Shown here one piece after another: positions 1-8,141 of a stretch of 64,000 nt of DNA (position 1 is its first letter; each line of letters opens with the position of its first letter). This DNA is from JBEVOS01 sp044226655 (GTDB taxonomy: Bacteria > Pseudomonadota > Alphaproteobacteria > Caulobacterales > Aquidulcibacteraceae): NCBI GenBank assembly GCA_044226655.1, contig JBGAGO010000002.1:186001-250000 (forward strand). Direction: 5' to 3'. The notes under the pieces are model-generated. The model was not told where the DNA came from, did no database searches, and was given only the letters and a program-made list of their open reading frames with translations. The position numbers and the translations under genes were made by a program.

Positions 1-1326
1 TCGCGCGCCGGCGTGAAGGACATCGAGCGCGCGGCCGAGGCCATGCGCGGCGCCAAGCGCTTCCGCATCCACACTTTCATCGCCACCTCGCCGATCCACA
101 TGAAGCACAAGCTCCAGATGGAGCCGCATCAAGTGCTCGATGCGATCCATGGCTCGGTCAGCTGCGCGCGCAATCTGACAGACGATGTGGAATGGAGCGC
201 GGAAGACGCCACACGCAGCGAGCGCGATTTCCTGAAACGCGCCATCGAAGCCGCCATCAAGGCCGGCGCAACCACGATCAATCTGCCCGACACGGTCGGC
301 TATTCGTTCCCGAGCGAATATCGCGCGCTCTTCGAGGATGTGATCGCCAGCGTGCCGGGCGCGGACAAGGTCGTCTTCTCCGCGCATTGCCACAACGATC
401 TGGGCCTCGCCGTCGCCAATTCGATCGCGGCCGTGCAAGGCGGCGCGCGCCAGATCGAATGCGCCATCAATGGCCTGGGCGAACGCGCCGGCAACGCCGC
501 GCTTGAAGAGATCGTGATGGCGCTGCGCGTGCGCGGCGATGCGCTGCCCTATGAGACCAAGGTCGACGGCAAGCGCATCATGCGCATTTCGCAAACCGTG
601 TCGCGCATCACCGGCTTTCCGGTGCAGTACAACAAGGCCATCGTCGGCAAGAACGCGTTCAGCCATGAAAGCGGCATCCACCAGGCCGGCATGCTGAAGA
701 ACGCGCAGACCTACGAGATCATGCGCCCCGGCGATGTCGGCCAAACGCAGACGCATCTGGTGATGGGCAAGCTCTCGGGCCGCAACGCGTTCCGCGAAAA
801 GCTGCGCGAGCTGGGCTATGAATTGTCGGACAATGGCCTGCAGGACGCGTTCGTGCGCTTCAAGGAATTGGCCGACCGCAAACGCCACGTCTACGACGAG
901 GACATCGCCGCTTTGATCGACGATACGATCGCGCACGAGAATGACAGTGTGCAGGTCAAGCGGCTGCGCGTCGTCGCCGGCACGGACGGGCCGCAATCGG
1001 CGGAGATCACGCTGATCGTCGATGGCAAGGAGGTGGCGCGCAAGGCCGAGGGCAATGGCCCGGTCGACGCCGTGTTCAACGCCATCAAGGCGGCTGTGCC
1101 GCATGAAGCGGTGCTGGAGCTCTATCAAGTCTCGGCCGTCACCGAAGGCACGGATGCGCAGGCCGAAGTCAGCGTGCGCCTCGCGCACAATGGCAAGGTC
1201 GCGGTCGGCCGCGGCGCCGAAGCCGATACGCTGGTGGCGTCGGCGAAAGCCTATGTCGCCGCGCTCTCGCGCCTCATCGCGCTCAGCGAACGCGGCCCCG
1301 ACGCGCAAGAGCTCGGCGCGGCTTAA
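1..1326 (+). CDS. leuA: 2-isopropylmalate synthase (5' end missing)
   Basis: LeuA condenses acetyl-CoA with 2-oxoisovalerate, the first committed step of leucine synthesis, in the cytoplasm. The reading frame is open from base 1, so the start lies upstream; about 80 of the usual ~520 residues are missing. The visible part holds the metal-binding HCHNDLG motif of the TIM barrel (382-402), the GLGERAGNA motif, and the C-terminal LeuA regulatory (leucine feedback) domain from about base 950. A hairpin follows the TAA stop and a permease gene starts 44 bases later. The identification is secure; only the true start is unseen. Confidence 0.96.
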   Translation, partial: SRAGVKDIERAAEAMRGAKRFRIHTFIATSPIHMKHKLQMEPHQVLDAIHGSVSCARNLTDDVEWSAEDATRSERDFLKRAIEAAIKAGATTINLPDTVGYSFPSEYRALFEDVIASVPGADKVVFSAHCHNDLGLAVANSIAAVQGGARQIECAINGLGERAGNAALEEIVMALRVRGDALPYETKVDGKRIMRISQTVSRITGFPVQYNKAIVGKNAFSHESGIHQAGMLKNAQTYEIMRPGDVGQTQTHLVMGKLSGRNAFREKLRELGYELSDNGLQDAFVRFKELADRKRHVYDEDIAALIDDTIAHENDSVQVKRLRVVAGTDGPQSAEITLIVDGKEVARKAEGNGPVDAVFNAIKAAVPHEAVLELYQVSAVTEGTDAQAEVSVRLAHNGKVAVGRGAEADTLVASAKAYVAALSRLIALSERGPDAQELGAA

Positions 1327-1338
1327 GGCGCACGCCCC

Positions 1339-1358
1339 TCTCCCCCGCGCGGGGGAGA
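1339..1358. repeat. GC-rich hairpin between leuA and the permease gene
   Basis: The arms CTCTCCCC-type (1339-1346) and GGGGGAGA-type (1351-1358) pair perfectly over 8 bp around a GCGC loop. No T-tract follows, so it is not a canonical terminator. The 3' arm with the AAGGA just after it could serve as a Shine-Dalgarno sequence for the ATG at 1371, so the hairpin might hide that site. A related, longer hairpin lies at 56959-56989. Confidence 0.55.
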
Positions 1359-1370
1359 AGGATTTCGCTG

Positions 1371-2237
1371 ATGATCTGGCCCTTATTGGTGATCGCTGCG
1401 GCGGCTCTGCAAGTCGCGCGCAATGCGGCGCAGCGTTCGCTGAGCGATCGGCTGGGCCTGTGGGGCGCGAGCTATATCCGCTTCATCTACGGCCTGCCCT
1501 TCGGGCTGCTCTGGCTGATGCTCATCATCGCCGTACGCGGCGTGAGCGGCGGACCGAGCGTGACGTTTTCGTTGTGGGTGCTGCTCGGCGCGGCGACGCA
1601 GGGCGCGGCGACGGCGGCTCTGGTGTTCGCGATGCGCGGGCGCGCGTTCGCCGTCGCCAACGCGCTGCAGAAAACCGAAGTGCTGGGCTCGGCGCTGGTG
1701 GGCGTGCTGCTCATCCATGACACGCTGGCGCCGCTGCATTGGCTGGGCGCCGCGCTCGGCACGGCGGGCGTGACGCTGATGGCGCATGTCAGCGTGGACC
1801 GGAACGCGCTGCGTGCAGCGCTTTCCGGCGCCGGCGCGGGTCTGCTGTTTGCGTTCTCCTCCGTGGCCTATCGCGCCGCAGCGCAGGCCTGGGGCGGCGA
1901 TCCCTGGGTCGCGGCCGCCTTCACGCTCAACGCGACGCTGGCTGCGCAAACGCTGATCGGCGGCCTCACGCTGCTCGCGCTGGCGCCGAATGCGCTGCGC
2001 GCTTTGCTACACGCTTGGCGACCTTCGCTGCTGCCGGGCGCGACGGGCGCTTTCGCCTCGGCCTGTCTCTTCACGGGGTTTGCACTCGGGCCATCCGCCG
2101 CGGCGGTGAAGACGGTGCAATTGGTCGACGTGCTGATCGCGTGGGGCGTGTCGCGACGGCTGGGCGAAACCATCAAGCCGCTGGAGCTTGCGGGCGTGGC
2201 CTTGGTGCTGGCAGGCGCGCTCGCCGTGTTGCTCTGA
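1371..2237 (+). CDS. EamA/DMT-family permease
   Basis: A 288-residue, very hydrophobic protein with about ten predicted membrane helices, the size and pattern of the drug/metabolite transporter superfamily (two EamA repeats). It should sit in the inner membrane and move a small metabolite; the substrate cannot be read from sequence. The start at 1371 follows a purine-rich stretch (GGAGAAGGA) lying partly in the hairpin arm. It follows leuA on the same strand, which may or may not imply co-transcription. Its stop is three bases from the stop of the convergent gene at 2241. Confidence 0.85.
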   Translation: MIWPLLVIAAAALQVARNAAQRSLSDRLGLWGASYIRFIYGLPFGLLWLMLIIAVRGVSGGPSVTFSLWVLLGAATQGAATAALVFAMRGRAFAVANALQKTEVLGSALVGVLLIHDTLAPLHWLGAALGTAGVTLMAHVSVDRNALRAALSGAGAGLLFAFSSVAYRAAAQAWGGDPWVAAAFTLNATLAAQTLIGGLTLLALAPNALRALLHAWRPSLLPGATGAFASACLFTGFALGPSAAAVKTVQLVDVLIAWGVSRRLGETIKPLELAGVALVLAGALAVLL

Positions 2238-2240
2238 AAT

Positions 2241-2729
2241 TCAGCGCCAATCCGCGCGTTGCGCTTCAGCTTCGCCTTCGGCGTCGAGCGGATCGCCGTC
2301 GATCAAGCTTTGCAGGGTTTCCAGAACGGCCGGCGCCGCAGACTGCGCATAGGCGGCGCGCGGATCGCTCTCCTGCGCCGTCACGCGCACATTCCAGCCG
2401 CGCTCTTCCTTGCAGGCGAGACCTGAGACCGTGCGGTTGTAGATGAACGTGCGGCAGAACCCGCCCTCGCGCGTGCGGAAGCTCTGCCCGATGCGCGTCT
2501 CCAGATTGGGCGATTGCGCAGCGGCGAGCTGCGTCGAGAGCACGTGCGCGAGCTTTCCGCGCGCATAGATGCCTTCGTCGCGCAGCACGAACGGCCCAGG
2601 TCCCGGCGCCGTCACCCGTCCGATGATGAGCGCCGCCGCGATGCACGCCGCGACAATGAGCCATGGCGCGCCAGGCCAGCGCCGCCAAGCCGCGCCAAGA
2701 TCGTCAGGCTCATCATCGGAAGCCGTCAT
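2241..2729 (-). CDS. Single-pass membrane protein, anti-sigma-factor-like
   Basis: A 162-residue protein with a short acidic cytoplasmic head, one membrane helix (about residues 23-42) and a roughly 120-residue extracytoplasmic part. The outer part carries the pattern FRTREGGFCRTF and, about 20 residues on, LACKEERGW. That pair of cysteine-containing motifs recalls the periplasmic region of alphaproteobacterial anti-sigma factors. No sigma-factor gene adjoins it and no zinc-binding HxxxCxxC head is present, so the role is unproven. GGAGG six bases before the ATG supports the start. Confidence 0.6.
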   Translation of the reverse strand: MTASDDEPDDLGAAWRRWPGAPWLIVAACIAAALIIGRVTAPGPGPFVLRDEGIYARGKLAHVLSTQLAAAQSPNLETRIGQSFRTREGGFCRTFIYNRTVSGLACKEERGWNVRVTAQESDPRAAYAQSAAPAVLETLQSLIDGDPLDAEGEAEAQRADWR

Positions 2730-2857
2730 CGCCCGCCTCCGCTTCTCCCAGCGGCGCGCGTGCTGTCGATCCAGGCGATATTCATCGGGCGCACCATGTG
2801 AGCTGGGCTTGAGTCTGTGCGTTGAACCTTAGCGAGATGCAAACGCGACCGCGCCGG

Positions 2858-3649
2858 TCAGGACGGCTCGGGGTCGCCTTTTTCGCGGCGGCGCCTGGCG
2901 CGGAAGGCGTCGATCGCGCGCGCGGGCGCCTTGGTGCGGAAGCTCGCCGCGAAAGCATCGACGCCCGCATCGATGGCTGCGGCCAAGGGCAACTCTTCCC
3001 AGCGTGCGATCAGCGCCTTCTGCGCGCGCACGGCGCCCGGTTCGCAGGCGAACAATTGGTCGAGCCAGATATCGATCGCGTCGTCGATTTCGTCCGCCGC
3101 CGCCACACGCTCGATGAGGCCCCAGGCCGCCGCCTCTTCGGCGCTGAACGTCTCCCCGAGCAACAGGATTTCGCGCGCGCGTCCCCAACCGACGAGGCGC
3201 GGCAAAAGGGCGGCTTCGACCACGGATGGGATGCCCAGGCGCACCTCCGGCATGCCGAGCCTCGCGCCGTCGATGGCGATCCGTAAATCGCACGCCGCCG
3301 CAAGCTCAAGGCCGGCGCCAAGCGTGAAACCGTTGATGCGCGCGATCACCGGGACGGGACAGCGCCGCACCGCATCGCAGCATTGATGGACCTTCGTGAT
3401 GAACCCGCGCGCGCTTTCCTCATCAAGGCCGCGCATTTCATCGATATCGGCGCCGCCGACAAACGCCTTCTCGCCCGCGCCAGTGACGATTACGGCGCGA
3501 ATGCTGTCGTCTTCGCCAAGCGCTGCGAAGGCCGCGATGAACGCCTCCATCACGGCCGAGCTCAGGCTGTTGAGCCGCGTTTGATTGTCGATCGACACCC
3601 GCGCCACCACGCCGCCCGCGCGCGCCTCTTTACCGACCAGCACGCTCAT
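2858..3649 (-). CDS. Enoyl-CoA hydratase/isomerase family protein
   Basis: A 263-residue crotonase-fold protein. It has the family motifs: the GGADIDEM oxyanion-hole segment, a following NGFTLGAGLELAAACDLRIA-type helix, and GMPEVRLGIPS carrying the Glu of the catalytic region. Such enzymes hydrate 2-enoyl-CoA in fatty-acid oxidation, but crotonase paralogues have many substrates, so the reaction is not fixed. The ATG overlaps the stop of the upstream protease gene by four bases (ATGA), so the two are probably translated together despite no obvious functional link. Confidence 0.88.
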   Translation of the reverse strand: MSVLVGKEARAGGVVARVSIDNQTRLNSLSSAVMEAFIAAFAALGEDDSIRAVIVTGAGEKAFVGGADIDEMRGLDEESARGFITKVHQCCDAVRRCPVPVIARINGFTLGAGLELAAACDLRIAIDGARLGMPEVRLGIPSVVEAALLPRLVGWGRAREILLLGETFSAEEAAAWGLIERVAAADEIDDAIDIWLDQLFACEPGAVRAQKALIARWEELPLAAAIDAGVDAFAASFRTKAPARAIDAFRARRRREKGDPEPS

Positions 3650-5259
3650 GGGCGCTTCGTGCAGCGCCAGACCAGGCGCCTGTCGGGCTCGCCTTCGGCA
3701 AAGCGCATGAGCGCGTCGTTGCGGGCGCGCACGGCGGCCCGGGCGGGATCGCCACAGCCGTCCTGCGTGGCTTGGCCGATGGCCGCCAAGGCGGCCTCAT
3801 AAGCGGTGTCGTCGAGATCGTAATGGTCGCGGCTGAACCGGCGGCCGCGCGGATCGAGCGTCAGGATGTCGACGCCGCCATTGTTGAGCAGCGCGCGGCG
3901 ATAGGATCGTCCATCAGGGCCGGGCGCATAAAGCGTGCGCCCATTGACGCAAAGATCGCCCGCCGCGGAAAACTCTGCGTCACCGTCCGTGGGCGCAGCG
4001 CCTTTGCTGGCGTTGCGATCGAGCGTGCAAACCTGATCGCCGGCGAACACCTCCGCCGCGGGCGGAGACGCGCCAAGGCCCTGCACGCGCCAGACAAAAA
4101 CGCCCGCCGCCACCACCAAAACCGCCGCGACCGTCGCGCCGCCCACCACGGTCAAAACCCCGCGCGCGCCGCGCCGCAGGGACGTGTGGTGGGTTTCCGG
4201 TTCGGCCTCCGCCTCTGCATGTTTCGGCGCGTGGCCGCGTCCGAACAGCACGGCCGCCAGGACGATGACCGCGACCAGCAGGGACAGCGTGCCCGCGATC
4301 AGGATCACCAGCGCCATGCGCGTCAGCCGGTCGGCGGCTTCGAGCTTGGCGGCGAGATCGCGGTTCTGCGCCTGCAGCGCGTCGACAGTCGAGGCGCGCT
4401 CGGCCTCGACCCGCTCGGCCATGGTCGGGCAGCGCTCGCTGGTGGTGCGGGCGCGCACGCCGGCTTCGTCCAGAAAGTCGAGCAATTGGATGGCGCGGGT
4501 GGCGACGCTGCGGCTCTCGCTCGTATCGCGCCCGCGCGCATGCCAGGTGTTCACGCCCAGGACATGGCCGCATTCGTCGATCAGCGGGCCGCCGCTGGAG
4601 CCGGACGAGATGACAGCCTCATGGTTGATGATCGGCACGGGATCGCCGGTCGGCGCCCGATCGCGCAGCGAGGCGATGGCGCCGGAGGTGCGCGAGGGCG
4701 CGGTGGGGCGCAGCATTTGTTCAGGCTGGCTGCGCACATCGTCGACGTCCGGATAGCCGAGCGCGATCACGGAATCGCCGGGGCGCGGCTCGGCGGTGGA
4801 AATCGTCAGCGGCGTCAGATTGGCGCCGCGCACCTCGATGAGCGCCAGATCGGCCATCGCCGAATAGGAAACGATCCGCGCCGGCACTGGTCCATCGCCA
4901 TTGGGCGCGACGACCGCCACGCTGGCGCCCTCCACTTCGCGCGCCTGCGCCACCACATGGGCGTTTGTGACAATCAGATTGTTGGCCACCACAAAACCCG
5001 AGCCGGCGCCGAGCAAGGTCGTGGCGTTGTCGGCCTGGATCACGACGACCACGCGCACGATCGAGGCGCTGGCTTCGTCGACGGCCGATTGCGCCCGCGC
5101 AGGCAGGCTGAGGCCCAAGGCGAGCAGCACGATGATCAGGATTGTTCGGAACACGCCCCACCAGCGCTTCTGCGTGACGCCATGATGATCGCCCGGCGAT
5201 GGGCGTACTGGCAAGCGGGCGCCGCTGCGCGCGCGATTAGCAGCGACCGAACGCCCCAT
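3646..5259 (-). CDS. Membrane-anchored trypsin-like serine protease with unknown C-terminal domain
   Basis: A 537-residue protein. After a hydrophobic export segment (about residues 36-56) comes a trypsin/DegP-like domain with His101 (TNAHVV), Asp137 (ADLALIEV) and Ser222 (GSSGGP). A short heptad-like stretch (about 265-300), two further membrane helices (about 308-335 and 355-380) and a roughly 150-residue C-terminal part of no recognised family follow. No PDZ domain is visible, so this is not a standard DegP. The first 33 residues look unlike a signal peptide, and no better ATG or GTG was found inside, so the start is less sure. It is transcribed with the hydratase gene and divergently from mreB. 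Confidence 0.82.
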   Translation of the reverse strand: MGRSVAANRARSGARLPVRPSPGDHHGVTQKRWWGVFRTILIIVLLALGLSLPARAQSAVDEASASIVRVVVVIQADNATTLLGAGSGFVVANNLIVTNAHVVAQAREVEGASVAVVAPNGDGPVPARIVSYSAMADLALIEVRGANLTPLTISTAEPRPGDSVIALGYPDVDDVRSQPEQMLRPTAPSRTSGAIASLRDRAPTGDPVPIINHEAVISSGSSGGPLIDECGHVLGVNTWHARGRDTSESRSVATRAIQLLDFLDEAGVRARTTSERCPTMAERVEAERASTVDALQAQNRDLAAKLEAADRLTRMALVILIAGTLSLLVAVIVLAAVLFGRGHAPKHAEAEAEPETHHTSLRRGARGVLTVVGGATVAAVLVVAAGVFVWRVQGLGASPPAAEVFAGDQVCTLDRNASKGAAPTDGDAEFSAAGDLCVNGRTLYAPGPDGRSYRRALLNNGGVDILTLDPRGRRFSRDHYDLDDTAYEAALAAIGQATQDGCGDPARAAVRARNDALMRFAEGEPDRRLVWRCTKRP

Positions 5260-5497
5260 CGCGCTGTTCCCAAGGCTTCATATTTAGCCGTTAACATTGG
5301 CGCGACGACGCTTGCGCATCGCCAGGCTTCGCGGCGCGGCCATTCCCTGCGAAACTTAGAAGGCGAGTCGGCTGCAAAGCCGCTCTCCACAGGACGGGAG
5401 CGGCAAGGCCGTAAAAAGGCCCGGGCGTTGCAGGATGTTTAGGGTTCACACGCTACCAAGGCCCAGAATTGGGCGGAATCAGAGGAACGGGCGCTAA

Positions 5498-6538
5498 ATG
5501 AGTTGGTTTGGTCTCGTCGCGCCGGATTTGGCCATCGATCTTGGGACAGCCAACACGCTGATTCACGTTAAGAATCAGGGGATCGTCCTGGATGAGCCGT
5601 CGGTCGTCGCCTACGTGAACGAAAACGGCCGCAAGGTCGTCCACGCCGTCGGCGCCGAAGCCAAGACGATGCTGGGCAAAACCCACAAGAACATGGAGGT
5701 CATCCGCCCCCTGCGGGACGGCGTCATCGCGGATTTCGATGTCGCCGAAGAGATGATCAAGCAATTCATCAAGAAGGTGCTGCCCCGCCCTGCCCTGATC
5801 AGCCCGCAGATCGTGATCTGCGTGCCGACCGGGGCGACGCCGGTCGAGCGGCGTACAATCTTGGAGAGTGCGCAGGCCTCCGGCGCGCGGCGCGTGCATC
5901 TGATCGAAGAGCCAGTCGCGGCCGCTCTGGGCGCGGGCCTGCAGATCGACGACCCGTCGGGCTGCATGGTGGTCGATATCGGCGGGGGCACGACGGAAAT
6001 CGCGGTGCTGTCGCTGGGCGGCCTGGTGTGGTCGCGCTCGCTGCGCGAAGCCGGCGACAAGATGGATGAGGCGATCATCCAATATCTGCGCCGCACCGAG
6101 AATTTGCTGATCGGCGATTCCACGGCCGAGCGGATCAAAAAGGAAATCGGCACCGCCAAAGCGCCGGACGAAGGCTCGGGCATGCAGCTGCCGATCAAGG
6201 GCCGGGACAATCTTTCGGGCGTGCCGAAGGAAATCACCGTCACCGAAGCGATGGTCGCGGAAGCGCTCTCGGAACCGGTGACGCGCATCGTCGATGCGGT
6301 GCGCCAGGCCTTCGAGCAGATGCCCCCGGAACTGGCCGCCGACATCTACGATCACGGCCTGATGCTGACCGGCGGCGGCGCGCTGTTGCGCAATCTCGAT
6401 CAGGTGCTGCAAGAGCGCATCTCGATCCGCGTCTCGGTCGCGGATGAGCCGCTGCGCTGCGTCGTGAAGGGCTGCGGCATTGCGCTCGACAAGCTCAACA
6501 CGCCGGAAGCGCGGCGCTTGCTGACAGCGGAAGTCTAA
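5498..6538 (+). CDS. mreB: Rod shape-determining actin homologue MreB
   Basis: MreB (346 residues, normal length) polymerises under the inner membrane and guides side-wall peptidoglycan synthesis by the elongasome. It has the actin-fold motifs: phosphate-1 loop DLGTANTLIHVK near the N terminus, phosphate-2 VDIGGGTTEIAV in the middle and the adenosine motif LTGGGALL near the C terminus. It heads an operon with mreC, mreD, mrdA and mrdB. The 238-base region upstream (5260-5497), shared with the divergent protease gene, must hold its promoter, but I could not pick a convincing -35/-10 pair. Confidence 0.98.
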   Translation: MSWFGLVAPDLAIDLGTANTLIHVKNQGIVLDEPSVVAYVNENGRKVVHAVGAEAKTMLGKTHKNMEVIRPLRDGVIADFDVAEEMIKQFIKKVLPRPALISPQIVICVPTGATPVERRTILESAQASGARRVHLIEEPVAAALGAGLQIDDPSGCMVVDIGGGTTEIAVLSLGGLVWSRSLREAGDKMDEAIIQYLRRTENLLIGDSTAERIKKEIGTAKAPDEGSGMQLPIKGRDNLSGVPKEITVTEAMVAEALSEPVTRIVDAVRQAFEQMPPELAADIYDHGLMLTGGGALLRNLDQVLQERISIRVSVADEPLRCVVKGCGIALDKLNTPEARRLLTAEV

Positions 6539-6576
6539 GGCGCTGCGGCGGCGCGGCCGATTGGAGGCGTAACGCG

Positions 6577-7647
6577 ATGGCGAGGCGCAGAAGCGTCGTA
6601 CGGCGCGCGGGCACGCAGCGCATGTCGGCAGGGCTCATCGCCGGCGTCGTGCTGGTGATCGGGGCGATTGCGCTCATCGGCTTTGGCGCGGGCCGCGAAG
6701 GCGGCGCGATTCAAAGCGGCGATGGCGCGGCGGCCGTCGCCGCGCGCACGGCGACTGCGCCAGCCCGCGCGGCGGAAGGCTTCTTCGGCCGGCTCGGCGC
6801 GATGTGGACCGCAACCGCGCAGCTCGAACAATTGCGCGCGGAAAACCGTGACCTTCAGGCGTGGAAGGCGCTGGCCGAACGGCTCGCCGAACGCAATGCG
6901 CGCTATGAAACGTTGCTTCGCATGCCGCCGGATGCGTTCGGCGGCGGCGCGGATCTGCGCGACTCGATCGCGGCGCAATTGGTGCTCGACAGCGGCGGCC
7001 CGTTCGCGCGCACGTTGGTGGCCAATGCCGGCGCCGATCATGGCGTTCATGTCGGCTATATCGCGGTCAACGAACTGGGCCTGGTCGGGCGCGTCGTCTC
7101 GGTCGGGCGCCGCTCCAGCCGCATCCTGATGCTGGACGATTACAATTCGCGCATTCCAGTGATGGGCGAAGCCTCGCGCGTGCGCGCAATTCTGGTCGGT
7201 CAGGCGGCCAATCCGCCGGAATTGCTGACGCGCCCCTTCAACGTCGAAACCCCGCGCCTCGATTTCATCGTCGGCGCCGCGTCGCTGCGCGAAGGCGAGC
7301 GCGTCATCACCTCCGGCGATGGCGGCCTCTATCCGCGCGGCATTCCGATCGGCGCGGCCCATCGCGGACGCGACGGTGTGTGGCGTGTTGCGCTGGCGGC
7401 CAGCCAGCAGCCAATCGATTTCGTGCGCATCCTGCCCTTCAGCCATCCGGAACGGCCGGAGGATTCGCCGGTCGATGAGGCCGCGCCGCCGGCCACGCCC
7501 GAGCCTGCTGTCCGCAACGCCGTCGCGCCAGCCACAGCCATCCAGCCTGCGGTCACGCCGCCGCCGCGCCGCGCCGCTGCGCCGCCGGTCCGCACCGATG
7601 CGGCGCCCGCCTCGCCCGCGCCGGCGACGACCGCGCAAGAACGATGA
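6577..7647 (+). CDS. mreC: Cell shape protein MreC
   Basis: MreC (356 residues) is the bitopic periplasmic scaffold of the elongasome that binds and activates the PBP2-RodA pair. One membrane helix (about residues 24-46) is followed by a coiled coil (about 80-110) and the beta-rich MreC core to about residue 290. The last 60 residues are Pro/Ala-rich and low in complexity, probably disordered in the periplasm. Its stop overlaps the mreD start by four bases (ATGA), so the two are likely translationally coupled. Confidence 0.96.
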   Translation: MARRRSVVRRAGTQRMSAGLIAGVVLVIGAIALIGFGAGREGGAIQSGDGAAAVAARTATAPARAAEGFFGRLGAMWTATAQLEQLRAENRDLQAWKALAERLAERNARYETLLRMPPDAFGGGADLRDSIAAQLVLDSGGPFARTLVANAGADHGVHVGYIAVNELGLVGRVVSVGRRSSRILMLDDYNSRIPVMGEASRVRAILVGQAANPPELLTRPFNVETPRLDFIVGAASLREGERVITSGDGGLYPRGIPIGAAHRGRDGVWRVALAASQQPIDFVRILPFSHPERPEDSPVDEAAPPATPEPAVRNAVAPATAIQPAVTPPPRRAAAPPVRTDAAPASPAPATTAQER

Positions 7648-8141
7648 TGCGGCTGTCCATCGATCTGCAGCGCCGCCTTGGCTTTGTGCTCGCGGTTGCG
7701 AGTGTGGTTTTGCCGGCGCTGCGCCTCGGCCCTTTGTTTGCGCAGCCGCCGCTGCCGCTGGCGGCGCTCTGGGCCGCCTATGGCTGGGCCTCGCAATCCT
7801 CGCCCGGCTGGAGCGCGCCGGTCGCGCTCACGCTCATCGGCCTGCTGCACGATCAAATGAGCGGCGGGCCCTACGGTCTCTTCGCGACGCTCTATCTGGC
7901 GGCGTTTCTGTTCGGCCGGGTGGCGACCGGCCTCATCAACGCGCCGACTCTGTTCTCGGTGTGGGGCGGCTTCATCGTCACCTGCGCGGCCGTGTGCGTG
8001 CTGGCCGCCATTCTCGCGCCGCTCGCGCTCGGCCCTTACACGCAAGTGTGGACGTTCGCGGAGGCCGCGCTCATCACCGCCATCCTGTTTCCGCTGGTGC
8101 GCACGCTCTATATGGATGACGCGCAAGGAGCGCGCGGATGA
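7644..8141 (+). CDS. mreD: Cell shape protein MreD
   Basis: A 165-residue polytopic protein with about five or six membrane helices. Its position between mreC and the PBP2 gene identifies it as MreD, the membrane partner of MreC. Sequence conservation in this family is low, so the call rests mainly on hydropathy, size and synteny. Both ends overlap their neighbours by four bases, with mreC (7644-7647) and mrdA (8138-8141). Confidence 0.92.
   Translation: MMRLSIDLQRRLGFVLAVASVVLPALRLGPLFAQPPLPLAALWAAYGWASQSSPGWSAPVALTLIGLLHDQMSGGPYGLFATLYLAAFLFGRVATGLINAPTLFSVWGGFIVTCAAVCVLAAILAPLALGPYTQVWTFAEAALITAILFPLVRTLYMDDAQGARG

Noticed and set aside
2726..2797. 23-residue minus-strand ORF whose stop overlaps the anti-sigma-like gene start
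   Set aside because: It is Gly/Arg-rich without a ribosome site or membrane segment, and the overlap alone is weak evidence at this length.
3772..5442. 556-residue plus-strand frame opposite the protease gene
   Set aside because: No hydrophobic core, no ribosome site, low-complexity Arg/His/Gln content; the minus-strand protease triad is intact.
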